Assembly (NCBI GenBank): GCA_903858195.1
Contig: CAIOHW010000447.1
Span: 1-12,164, forward strand
Direction: 5' to 3'
Origin: Oligoflexia bacterium
GTDB lineage: Bacteria; Bdellovibrionota; UBA1018
DNA: 12,164 nt
Shown: positions 1 through 5,551 of the stretch, in pieces
Layout: each line of letters starts with the position of its first letter
Position numbering within the stretch: position 1 is the stretch's first letter
Program-made: the position numbers and the translations under genes
The notes under the pieces: model-generated
Seen by the model: only the letters and a program-made list of their open reading frames with translations
Told to the model about the DNA's origin: nothing
Databases searched by the model: none

Positions 1-103
1 CTACATCATGAGCGGGCGCGACGGGGTGATCGAGATTCAGGGCGACAAGCGCGAGATCATCCGCAAGCTCCTCGCGCTCGATGGTATCCAGAGCAAGGGC
101 TGA
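1..103 (+). CDS. yciH: C-terminal end of a YciH/SUI1-family translation initiation factor (5' truncated)
   Basis: The window opens inside a reading frame (first full codon at base 2) that gives 33 residues and ends in TGA at 101-103. The stretch GRDGVIEIQGDKRE closely resembles the conserved C-terminal core of the SUI1/YciH (eIF1-like) fold, which in bacteria typically reads KDGVIEIQGD followed by an amphipathic helix and a short basic tail. Family knowledge: these small proteins, about 100-140 residues, bind the small ribosomal subunit and affect initiation fidelity, and their role in bacteria is poorly defined. Odd points are a short tail (GIQSKG rather than the usual GxKVKxxGG) and loss of the Gly-Gly normally just before the core. 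Only the last quarter or so is visible, so start and N-terminus cannot be judged. Confidence 0.8.
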   Translation, partial: YIMSGRDGVIEIQGDKREIIRKLLALDGIQSKG

Positions 104-201
104 GGCTCGGGCAAGCTCGAAAATAGCCCCTGCGCCCCCGATTCGTTGTTTTCAGACCGGAATCACACCCATCCAATACTTTACATAAACAGTCAACTAT
201 G

Positions 202-228
202 GCAGGGTCCCGCCCCGGAGGACCCAGC
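202..228 (+). promoter_or_regulatory. Hairpin overlapping the ribosome binding site of the 233-820 gene
   Basis: The inverted repeat GGGTCC (205-210) / GGACCC (220-225) has a 9-base loop. After one A-A mismatch the stem extends by GC (202-203) / GC (227-228). The only Shine-Dalgarno-like sequence ahead of the ATG at 233, GGAGGA at 217-222, lies in the loop and 3' arm. Folding of the mRNA would therefore partly hide it. The pairing is seen directly; a regulatory role is inference. Confidence 0.3.
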
Positions 229-232
229 GCCC

Positions 233-820
233 ATGAAAATGCCGGTAACATCGCTCCTTGCGGCCACCTTTGCGCTAGCACCCCTGCTCACCCGCCCGGC
301 TGCCGCCGATCCCACGCGGCTGACCGAGCTTTTTCGTGATGGCTTTGTGTCGATGTACGCGCCCGGCGGCTGCGGCAACAATATCCTGCGGCTGATCCAG
401 AAGGCCGAAGAAGCCCGCATCCCACTCAATGATGCGCAGGTCATCGTACTCGAAAACGAGGGCGGCAGCGTCTTTGGCATGCTCAATGTCGAGTCAGCCC
501 GCGATGAGCGCTGGCCGGGCGAGAAAAACTGGTACTTCCATGTGATCCTCGTGCACGGCGGCCTTGTGTACGACTTCGACTACACCAACGACCCGGTCGT
601 CGATACGGTCGAAAGCTACTTGGAGCGCATGTTCCTGCACGAAGAGCGGCGCCCGCCCGATGGTTTCCTGGTCGGACGCGAGCACAAGCTGAACGAATAC
701 TCCGTGCGCAGCGTTTCGGCTCGCGATTATCTGCGCGCCCGCACCCGGAACGAAAAACCCAAGTACTCCGAAAAGATCTGGCTCAGGCAGTATTTGGATT
801 CCGCGACGAAGAAAGACTGA
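233..820 (+). CDS. Exported protein with putative Cys-His-Asp (papain/NTAQ1/transglutaminase-like) active site
   Basis: This is a 195-residue protein. The frame is open from 146, but ATG 233 is chosen because it gives a classical Sec signal peptide (MKMPVTSLLAATFALA, likely cleaved after the AAA at 23-25) and lies 10 bases after GGAGGA. The mature part has GGCGNNI with Cys47 at the start of a predicted helix. It then has WYFHVIL with His103 and GLVYDFDYTND with Asp114/Asp116, followed by a tyrosine-rich YLERMF segment. An early Cys, then W-x-x-H-V, then a strand ending in Y-D-x-D is the order seen in papain-fold amidases and transglutaminase-like enzymes such as N-terminal glutamine amidase. 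The catalytic assignment is inference from this order; I cannot name the family. If right, it would hydrolyse or deamidate peptide or protein substrates in the periplasm or outside the cell. The C-terminal 40 residues are basic and lack recognisable motifs. The 3' end overlaps the convergent gene at 783-1553 by 38 bases. Confidence 0.75.
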   Translation: MKMPVTSLLAATFALAPLLTRPAAADPTRLTELFRDGFVSMYAPGGCGNNILRLIQKAEEARIPLNDAQVIVLENEGGSVFGMLNVESARDERWPGEKNWYFHVILVHGGLVYDFDYTNDPVVDTVESYLERMFLHEERRPPDGFLVGREHKLNEYSVRSVSARDYLRARTRNEKPKYSEKIWLRQYLDSATKKD

Positions 821-1553
821 TCTTTGCGGCAGGTACCCCACCCCAGGTCTCACCTGCCGGTATCTTCGTATTCGGAAGCACGAACGAATTGGAGAGCACC
901 TTGGCTCCCTCGCCCACCTCAACGCCGGCCATGACCGAAGCGCGAAGGCCGATCGTGGCATCGGCCCCGATCTTGACGGGTGCCACCACGAGATAGCCGC
1001 CCTGCCCGTAATGGCCAATGATGCTGGCAGATCCTCCGATGGTGGCTCGATCGCCGATCTCAATGAGCGAGAGATCGGTCAGCGCGGTGGAGTTCAGGGT
1101 GGTGTCGCGCCCGATTTTCATTCCCATGAGGCGGTAGAAAATCTGGAGGTATACGCTCGGAGTGACAAATTCGAGAAAACTATAGCGGACAACAAACACC
1201 AGCGCGTTGTGGATGTACCACGGCAGCGCTCGCACCGAGACCGAAGGACCCCGATACGGCTTGAGGCGCGCCGAACCGAGCAACCAACAGGCAGCCGGAA
1301 CGATGAACATGAGCGCAAAGCCGTAGGCATAGTAGCTCAAGGCCAGAGCAATTCCGGCAGCAGCATAGTGCATCCCACCCTGCCCAAAACCCCAGCCCTC
1401 GAACACTCTGCTCACCCAGGCATGGAACGACAGGGCGCATCCCAGTGCGAGGCCCGCAACCGTCGCGGCCATCGCAAAGAAAACGAGCGGCATGAGGAGC
1501 TCGAGAAATTGAATCCAGAATGACTTTTTAGGATAGGGCCTGCCGGGAGCCAT
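783..1553 (-). CDS. Membrane-anchored hexapeptide-repeat (left-handed beta-helix) acyltransferase-like protein
   Basis: A 256-residue protein. Its ATG at 1553 follows GGAGGG by 6 bases; the frame is open further upstream, but no other start has such a site. The N-terminal half is hydrophobic, with likely membrane helices at about residues 20-46 and 62-93 and perhaps a third near 112-133. The C-terminal part from about 145 shows imperfect hexapeptide repeats typical of a left-handed beta-helix: MKIGRD, LIEIGDRATIGG, VKIGADATIGLRASV, VEVGEGAKV. It ends in ETWGGVPAAKI, the usual closing signature (W-x-G-x-P-A) of such acyltransferases. Family knowledge: the arrangement resembles the C-terminal membrane plus beta-helix module found after some NRPS-like proteins (the Pls-type terminal domain), here standing alone. 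The likely role is transfer of an acyl or acetyl group to an envelope molecule; the substrate is unknown. A His (HYGQGG, 181) sits in the repeat region and could be catalytic. The gene is divergent from the CYTH lipoprotein gene. Confidence 0.85.
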   Translation of the reverse strand: MAPGRPYPKKSFWIQFLELLMPLVFFAMAATVAGLALGCALSFHAWVSRVFEGWGFGQGGMHYAAAGIALALSYYAYGFALMFIVPAACWLLGSARLKPYRGPSVSVRALPWYIHNALVFVVRYSFLEFVTPSVYLQIFYRLMGMKIGRDTTLNSTALTDLSLIEIGDRATIGGSASIIGHYGQGGYLVVAPVKIGADATIGLRASVMAGVEVGEGAKVLSNSFVLPNTKIPAGETWGGVPAAKISLSSSRNPNTA

Positions 1554-1638
1554 CGGTGACCCTCCATTTTGCCCCAGGGAATCTGATGTCGCGAGAGAAA
1601 CCTCGCCAAAACGAACCGTTGCCGTCAAAATCAGAACG
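1554..1638. promoter_or_regulatory. Divergent intergenic region (probable promoters for both neighbours)
   Basis: These 85 bases separate the minus-strand beta-helix gene from the plus-strand lipoprotein gene, so they should hold at least part of both promoters. On the minus strand TTGACG (complement of 1622-1627) resembles a sigma-70 -35 box, but no good -10 follows at 16-18 bases. A short inverted repeat GCGAG (1591-1595) / CTCGC (1602-1606) is present. No convincing ribosome binding site precedes the ATG at 1639. The promoter content is inferred from layout. Confidence 0.3.
1560..1565 (-). promoter_or_regulatory. Shine-Dalgarno site fixing the start of the beta-helix membrane protein
   Basis: On the minus strand GGAGGG lies 6 bases before the ATG at 1553. 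It decides this start over longer upstream readings of the same frame, which would run antisense into the divergent lipoprotein gene. Confidence 0.7.
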
Positions 1639-2481
1639 ATGGCAGATCCATGCAAAAAAGTCGCAGGCCTCCTGCTGATCGCTTCGGCTCTCGGCGCATG
1701 CACGCGCCCGACCCTCCCATTTCGATTCCCTGCCTCAAAGCCCCCCGAACCCGAACAGGCCGAACTCAAGGCAGTGGTCGACCCGAGCCACCTCGCCAGG
1801 CTTCTCAAGGCTCTGGGCATGGCCGAGCCCACTCGTGAGCGGACGATCTACTTTTTTGACACGCATGACCTGGCACTCCACGTGGCGGGCGTCACGCTTC
1901 GCGCCCGGATCGCGGCAGACGGTGACGGCGACACGACCGTCAAGATCCATGAGCCCGTTGCGCGTGACGGATCCGGACCTGACGAAGGCTGGCTTGAACG
2001 CGACGGATTCAAGTGCGAACGCGATACGACCCTCGGCCCCACTCCCGCCGAAGACGACGCCCGCGGACGGCGCAACTGCTCTTACACGCGTGACCAGGCG
2101 GCCCTGGCCTTTGCCCGTGTCATGGTCGCGCGCGATCGCCCGCCCGAGACCCTGTTCTCGCCCAAGCAGCTCAAATACTTTGAGCGATTCGGCTCTGGCC
2201 AACCGATGACGGGCCTCCTGACGCTCGGGCCGGTGCGTGCCAGCACCTGGAAATCCCGCGACGATGAGCGATCCCAAAAAATCACTGTCGAACTCTGGGA
2301 TGCCGGAGACGGAGCCCGCATGCTCGAAGTCTCGCTTCGCTCCCCGGTGACCCAGTCTGTTGATGCATCACGACAACTCCGGGATCTGCTCCAGCTTGCT
2401 GGAGTCCCGATTCTTGCCGAAGGCACTGGCAAGACACAGTGGGTGCTTCGCAAGCTGGTCCGTCAGCCCCGCTTGTTTTGA
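1639..2481 (+). CDS. CYTH-like domain lipoprotein
   Basis: A 280-residue predicted lipoprotein. The start MADPCKKVAG leads into a hydrophobic stretch and the lipobox LGAC with the lipidated Cys at 21. The +2 residue is Thr, so no inner-membrane retention signal by the E. coli rule. A Pro-rich linker follows (28-40). From about 40 the sequence follows a CYTH (triphosphate tunnel) domain: QAELK at 40-44 in place of ExExK, YFFDTHDLAL at 71-80, GVTLRAR at 84-90 and TVKIHEP at 100-106. The acidic C-terminal strand ITVELWDAG lies at 215-223, and FSPKQLKYFERF in between is basic. Family knowledge: CYTH proteins bind and hydrolyse triphosphates (thiamine triphosphate, polyphosphate, ATP) with metal ions and are normally cytoplasmic. 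Surface location and Gln for the first Glu make the substrate and even activity uncertain. It heads a probable operon, the next gene starting 37 bases downstream. CYTH call moderately sure, lipoprotein call good. Confidence 0.8.
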   Translation: MADPCKKVAGLLLIASALGACTRPTLPFRFPASKPPEPEQAELKAVVDPSHLARLLKALGMAEPTRERTIYFFDTHDLALHVAGVTLRARIAADGDGDTTVKIHEPVARDGSGPDEGWLERDGFKCERDTTLGPTPAEDDARGRRNCSYTRDQAALAFARVMVARDRPPETLFSPKQLKYFERFGSGQPMTGLLTLGPVRASTWKSRDDERSQKITVELWDAGDGARMLEVSLRSPVTQSVDASRQLRDLLQLAGVPILAEGTGKTQWVLRKLVRQPRLF

Positions 2482-2518
2482 GTTTTTTGATCCCGAAAAA
2501 GCATGGTTAACTTCTTCC

Positions 2519-3460
2519 ATGAAAAAGAAGCCCGCCTTTGCAGTCGTCGCTGTGCTTTTTGCCATTCACTCGGTATTGGCCACGCCCCGGACGCAGGCCT
2601 CCACGCTTCCGCCCAACGATCTGCATCTCGAGGATGACATCGCGCGCCTCGACGCAAACATCGATGAGGCCGAGTTCAACTCGATCATCGACAAGGCCAT
2701 GGCCTTTTATGTTCCGCTGGCAAAAGAGCACGGAGGAAACCTCTCGGTCGAGCGGCTCTGGGAAAACAAGATGGTCAACGCCTCCGCTCTCAGGATGGGC
2801 CCGATCTGGAAAATCTACATGTACGGCGGCCTTGCGCGCAGACCCGAGGTCACCCCTGACGGATTCCAAGTGGTGGTGTGCCACGAGCTGGGACACCTGT
2901 TTGGGGGCTTCCCATTCTACCGCACGATCTTTGGCGGACTGGTTTGGTTTTCGGTTGAGGGCGAGTCAGACTACTTTGCCACTCAGTCCTGCGCGCGCGA
3001 GCTCTGGAAGCACGAGCACGAACAGAATGCCGTGCATCGGGTGACCGTCGACTTCTACGCCCAGCAGCGCTGCGACATGACCTGGTCAGGCCGCCGAGAT
3101 CGCGACCTTTGCTACCGCATCGCCGATGCATCGGCATCGCTTGCCAAGCTCCTGGCCACGCCTGAAAAAGGCGAAAAGCCTTCGTTTGCGACCCCCTCTC
3201 GTGAGTCGGTCGCACGCACCTCTCGCAAGCACCCCAAGGCCCAGTGCAGACTCGATACGTACTTCGAAGGCGCGCTTTGCCCCGAGAACCGCGACCCTTC
3301 GATCATTCCGGCCAAGCGGCTTGCGGGCTACTTCGGAACCTTTTTCAACCGCAGAGCCGAGAAGCAGGCAGCATCCCAGAGCTGCCATTCGGCCGAGGGC
3401 TACTTCGAGGGCGTGCGACCGCGCTGCTGGTTTGCCCCCGTCTGGATGGGTGAGCAGTAA
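2519..3460 (+). CDS. Exported HExxH zinc metalloprotease-like protein
   Basis: A 313-residue protein. ATG 2519 is chosen because MKKKPAFAVVAVLFAIHSVLA is a good Sec signal peptide, cleaved probably after TQA at about 25-27; the upstream extension overlaps the preceding gene and has no such signal. The zinc motif VVVCHELGHLFGG has His122, Glu123 and His126. About 20 residues later SVEGESDYFAT (145-155) offers a Glu (147 or 149) as likely third ligand, the arrangement of gluzincin-type peptidases. Eight Cys in the mature protein (121, 158, 185, 198, 243, 254, 289, 303) suggest disulfides and a periplasmic or extracellular site. The C-terminal half has no motif I recognise. Similar HELGH...EGxSDYFA proteins are, as I recall, common as uncharacterised exported proteins in Bdellovibrio-like bacteria. 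No clear Shine-Dalgarno site precedes the ATG. The downstream gene starts 3 bases after the stop, so co-expression is very likely. Confidence 0.87.
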   Translation: MKKKPAFAVVAVLFAIHSVLATPRTQASTLPPNDLHLEDDIARLDANIDEAEFNSIIDKAMAFYVPLAKEHGGNLSVERLWENKMVNASALRMGPIWKIYMYGGLARRPEVTPDGFQVVVCHELGHLFGGFPFYRTIFGGLVWFSVEGESDYFATQSCARELWKHEHEQNAVHRVTVDFYAQQRCDMTWSGRRDRDLCYRIADASASLAKLLATPEKGEKPSFATPSRESVARTSRKHPKAQCRLDTYFEGALCPENRDPSIIPAKRLAGYFGTFFNRRAEKQAASQSCHSAEGYFEGVRPRCWFAPVWMGEQ

Positions 3461-3463
3461 CGA

Positions 3464-4516
3464 ATGAAACCCGGGCACTGGGCAATCCGGTCAGCAGCCG
3501 TAGCGCTGCTTCCCGCGGCACTTGCACTCGCTGCGGACCCGAAATTGTACCCGATCTCGGACCATTTTGACGGCAGCCACTTCCACAACCCCTGGGGCGT
3601 GAACAACACCAAGACGCTCTGGGACGTTTTTAGCTGGAAGATCTCGAGCTCGGCCGAAGCCTGGCCCGAAAACGCCCCGCGAAACACCCAGCTCCCGCAG
3701 CTCGCACGCAAGGGCGCCTCGACCGGGGTGCACGCAACCTACATCGGGCATGCCACCGTGTACTTGCAGGACGGCAGACGAAGCATCCTCACCGATCCGT
3801 TCTTCAGCGAGCGCGCAAGCCCGGTCTCGTTCATGGGGCCCAGGCGCTACCGCAGGCCAGGCATCGAGATCAGCCAGATTCCGGCCCTCGACACAGTGGT
3901 GGTGAGCCACAACCACTACGACCATATGGACCTGCCCTCGCTCGTCGAACTGGACCGCAGGTTTAAGCCCCGGTTTTTTGTTCCGCTTGGAAACGCCCGC
4001 CACCTGCTTGCCGAGGGCATCACACGGGTCACCGAGCTCGATTGGTGGCAGGAAGTGGACGGAGTCAGGCTCGTGCCCGCACAGCACTGGTCCGCCCGCG
4101 GCGTGGGCGATCGAAACGAAGCCCTCTGGGGTGGCTACCTGTTCCGCCTGGGAGACCCGGGCTCAGAAATGAAGGTCTACTTTGCCGGCGACACGGGCTA
4201 CGGCCCGCACTTTAACCAGATCCGCGAGAGGTGCGGCGCCCCGGATCTGGCACTGCTTCCGATTGGAGCCTATGAGCCCCGCTGGTTCATGAAGGACCAG
4301 CACATGAATCCGGACGACGCCGTGCTCGCTCACCGCGACCTGGGTTCGCGCCAGAGCTTTGCCATCCACTTCGAAACGATCCAGCTCACCGACGAGGCGA
4401 TCGGCGATCCGAGGCGTGACCTCAGGAGTGCGATCGCCCGCAGAAAGCTGCCCGTCTCGGAGTTCTTCATTCCCGAGGCCGGCTCGACCTTTCTCCTCTC
4501 GCCTCCCGCGCCCTGA
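3464..4516 (+). CDS. Exported NAPE-PLD-like metallo-beta-lactamase-fold hydrolase
   Basis: A 350-residue protein beginning with a probable signal peptide (MKPGHWAIRSAAVALLPAAL, cleavage near ALAA at 21-24). The domain starts at about 88 with ATYIGHATVYLQ and ILTDPFFSERASP, then the metal motif SHNHYDHMD (His149, His151, Asp153, His154). Further ligands are likely at His208 (PAQHWSARG), Asp243 (AGDTGY) and His302 (AIHFET). The segment EPRWFMKDQHMNP at 271-283 is a hallmark of the N-acylphosphatidylethanolamine phospholipase D family, whose eukaryotic members release N-acylethanolamines from membrane lipid. Length fits that family. A lipid phosphodiester is therefore a reasonable but unproven substrate. 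Bacterial relatives without a clear lipid role exist, so a more general MBL hydrolase is the alternative. The signal peptide places it outside the cytoplasm. It starts 3 bases after the metalloprotease stop and ends 9 bases before the alpha/beta hydrolase. Confidence 0.9.
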   Translation: MKPGHWAIRSAAVALLPAALALAADPKLYPISDHFDGSHFHNPWGVNNTKTLWDVFSWKISSSAEAWPENAPRNTQLPQLARKGASTGVHATYIGHATVYLQDGRRSILTDPFFSERASPVSFMGPRRYRRPGIEISQIPALDTVVVSHNHYDHMDLPSLVELDRRFKPRFFVPLGNARHLLAEGITRVTELDWWQEVDGVRLVPAQHWSARGVGDRNEALWGGYLFRLGDPGSEMKVYFAGDTGYGPHFNQIRERCGAPDLALLPIGAYEPRWFMKDQHMNPDDAVLAHRDLGSRQSFAIHFETIQLTDEAIGDPRRDLRSAIARRKLPVSEFFIPEAGSTFLLSPPAP

Positions 4517-4525
4517 GTCATAGGC

Positions 4526-5212
4526 ATGCGGGGTGCAGCATCCGCTGCGATGCACTTCGTACCCACACCGATTCGTGCGGGCGGCCTCGAACTTCAGGCG
4601 CTCCTCGGCGTCCCCGAACATCCGTTGGGATGGGTGATCTTTGCCCATGGAAGCGGAAGCAGCAGAAGGAGCCCCCGAAACCAGCAGGTGGCCAGGGCAC
4701 TGCACCAGGCGGGACTCGGCACGCTGCTCCTCGACCTCCTCACGGAGAGCGAGGCCCATGTCCGAGAAAACACCTTCGACATCCTGTTGCTCGCCGAGAG
4801 GCTCAAGTTTGCAACCCACTGGCTCAGGCACCACCACACGGTCGAGAGCGAGCCGATCGGCTACTTTGGAGCAAGTACGGGTGCTGCTGCAGCCCTGATC
4901 GCGGCTGCAGACTTGGGCCCCGGCATCTCGGCCGTCGTCTCGCGCGGGGGGCGCGTCGATCTTGCCCGTGCCCGGCTCCGGCAGGTGCGCTGCCCCACCC
5001 TGCTGATCGTGGGCGGTGCCGACTCGTTCGTGCTGGAGCTCAACCGACGGGCGCTCATGCTGCTGCCGCGGGCATCGATCCGGGTGATCCAGGGTGCCGG
5101 ACACCTCTTTGAGGAGGCCGGCGCGCTCGAGCAGGTTGAGCAGGCGGCGAGCTCCTTCTTGAAATCGTCTTTCGAGGAGATCAGCGGCAGTCGCCGCGCC
5201 GAAGCGACCTGA
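4526..5212 (+). CDS. Alpha/beta hydrolase (dienelactone hydrolase-like)
   Basis: A 228-residue protein without a signal peptide. VIFAHGSGSSRRSPRN at 37-52 is the oxyanion-hole region of dienelactone-hydrolase-like alpha/beta hydrolases. The nucleophile elbow is GYFGASTGAAAAL with Ser117 in G-A-S-T-G. Asp166 (IVGGADSFV) and His193 (GAGHLFEE) complete a plausible Ser-Asp-His triad. Family knowledge: such proteins, often annotated as hydrolases and sometimes fused to phosphoribosyltransferase domains, have unknown natural substrates, probably esters. Two starts are possible, ATG 4526 and ATG 4550 (residue 9); neither has a strong ribosome binding site, and the first is kept as closest to the upstream stop (9 bases). 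It is the last gene of the probable four-gene operon and the only clearly cytoplasmic product in it. Its 3' end overlaps the minus-strand gene at 5181-5480 by 32 bases. Confidence 0.88.
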   Translation: MRGAASAAMHFVPTPIRAGGLELQALLGVPEHPLGWVIFAHGSGSSRRSPRNQQVARALHQAGLGTLLLDLLTESEAHVRENTFDILLLAERLKFATHWLRHHHTVESEPIGYFGASTGAAAALIAAADLGPGISAVVSRGGRVDLARARLRQVRCPTLLIVGGADSFVLELNRRALMLLPRASIRVIQGAGHLFEEAGALEQVEQAASSFLKSSFEEISGSRRAEAT

Positions 5213-5480
5213 CGGTGCAGGCAAGGCCCTGGACGGCCGCAAAGTTCTGGCACTCCGGGATGCCCTCCGGATCGGCCGAAACCATCACACCCATCACGAC
5301 TCTGGCTGCCGCGGCATCGGCATCGCCCGTGGCAGGCGCCAGCGGGTCAGTGCAGAGGCAGCAGGGCACGACTCTCTCAAAATCGTAATCGTCGCCAGAA
5401 GCAGAGTCAGCTGCTGCTGCGACCCCAAAGCTCGCCACAACGAACACCATGAGCTGTCTGAAAAAGCACCACTGACTCAT
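5181..5480 (-). CDS. Small exported Cys-rich protein, function unknown
   Basis: A 99-residue frame. The start MSQWCFFRQLMVFVVASFGV plus AAAA reads as a Sec signal peptide with cleavage near residue 24. The 75-residue mature part contains six Cys, with a striking PCCLC cluster at 39-43 and single Cys at 77, 88 and 98. It is acidic just after the signal (DSASGDDYDFE) and basic at the C-terminus. I do not recognise a family. Support comes from the signal peptide, from a candidate promoter just upstream, and from otherwise leaving 339 bases (5213-5551) without a gene. Against it are the absence of a Shine-Dalgarno site and its overlap with the end of the alpha/beta hydrolase gene. It could be expressed from its own promoter or with the DTW gene 71 bases upstream. 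Confidence 0.55.
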   Translation of the reverse strand: MSQWCFFRQLMVFVVASFGVAAAADSASGDDYDFERVVPCCLCTDPLAPATGDADAAAARVVMGVMVSADPEGIPECQNFAAVQGLACTVRSLRRGDCR

Positions 5481-5490
5481 GAACCCAGAC

Positions 5491-5520
5491 AGTATGAAAC
5501 GACTGTCGCGGAACCCTCAA
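5491..5520 (-). promoter_or_regulatory. Candidate sigma-70-type promoter for the small exported protein
   Basis: On the minus strand TTGAGG (5515-5520) and CATACT (5491-5496) are 18 bases apart, each matching four of six consensus bases. A transcript would start very close to the ATG at 5480, giving a very short leader, which would be consistent with the missing ribosome binding site. This is weak evidence, as such matches occur by chance. Confidence 0.25.
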
Positions 5521-5551
5521 CTGTGTCGATGTCGACCGCAAACGGCTGCCT

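Noticed and set aside
146..232. 29-codon N-terminal extension of the exported Cys-His-Asp protein
   Set aside because: The extension would bury the signal peptide and has no ribosome binding site; ATG 233 gives a normal signal peptide.
1591..1606. Short inverted repeat GCGAG / CTCGC in the divergent region, considered as an operator
   Set aside because: Five-base arms are expected by chance in GC-rich DNA, and no second copy was seen.
2360..2518. 53-codon N-terminal extension of the metalloprotease
   Set aside because: It overlaps the CYTH lipoprotein coding sequence in another frame, and the signal peptide begins at ATG 2519.
3122..3135. Perfect 14-base palindrome GCCGATGCATCGGC
   Set aside because: It lies inside the metalloprotease coding region in an Ala/Ser-rich stretch, with no second copy noticed; it is probably a by-product of codon choice.
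4887..4910. 8-base inverted repeat CTGCAGCC / GGCTGCAG with 8-base loop
   Set aside because: It is inside the alpha/beta hydrolase gene in an Ala-rich helix after the nucleophile, with no T-run, so neither a terminator nor an element end.
4163..5242. 359-residue open frame on the minus strand
   Set aside because: It lies antisense to the NAPE-PLD-like and alpha/beta hydrolase genes, both with intact catalytic motifs. No domain is recognisable in it.
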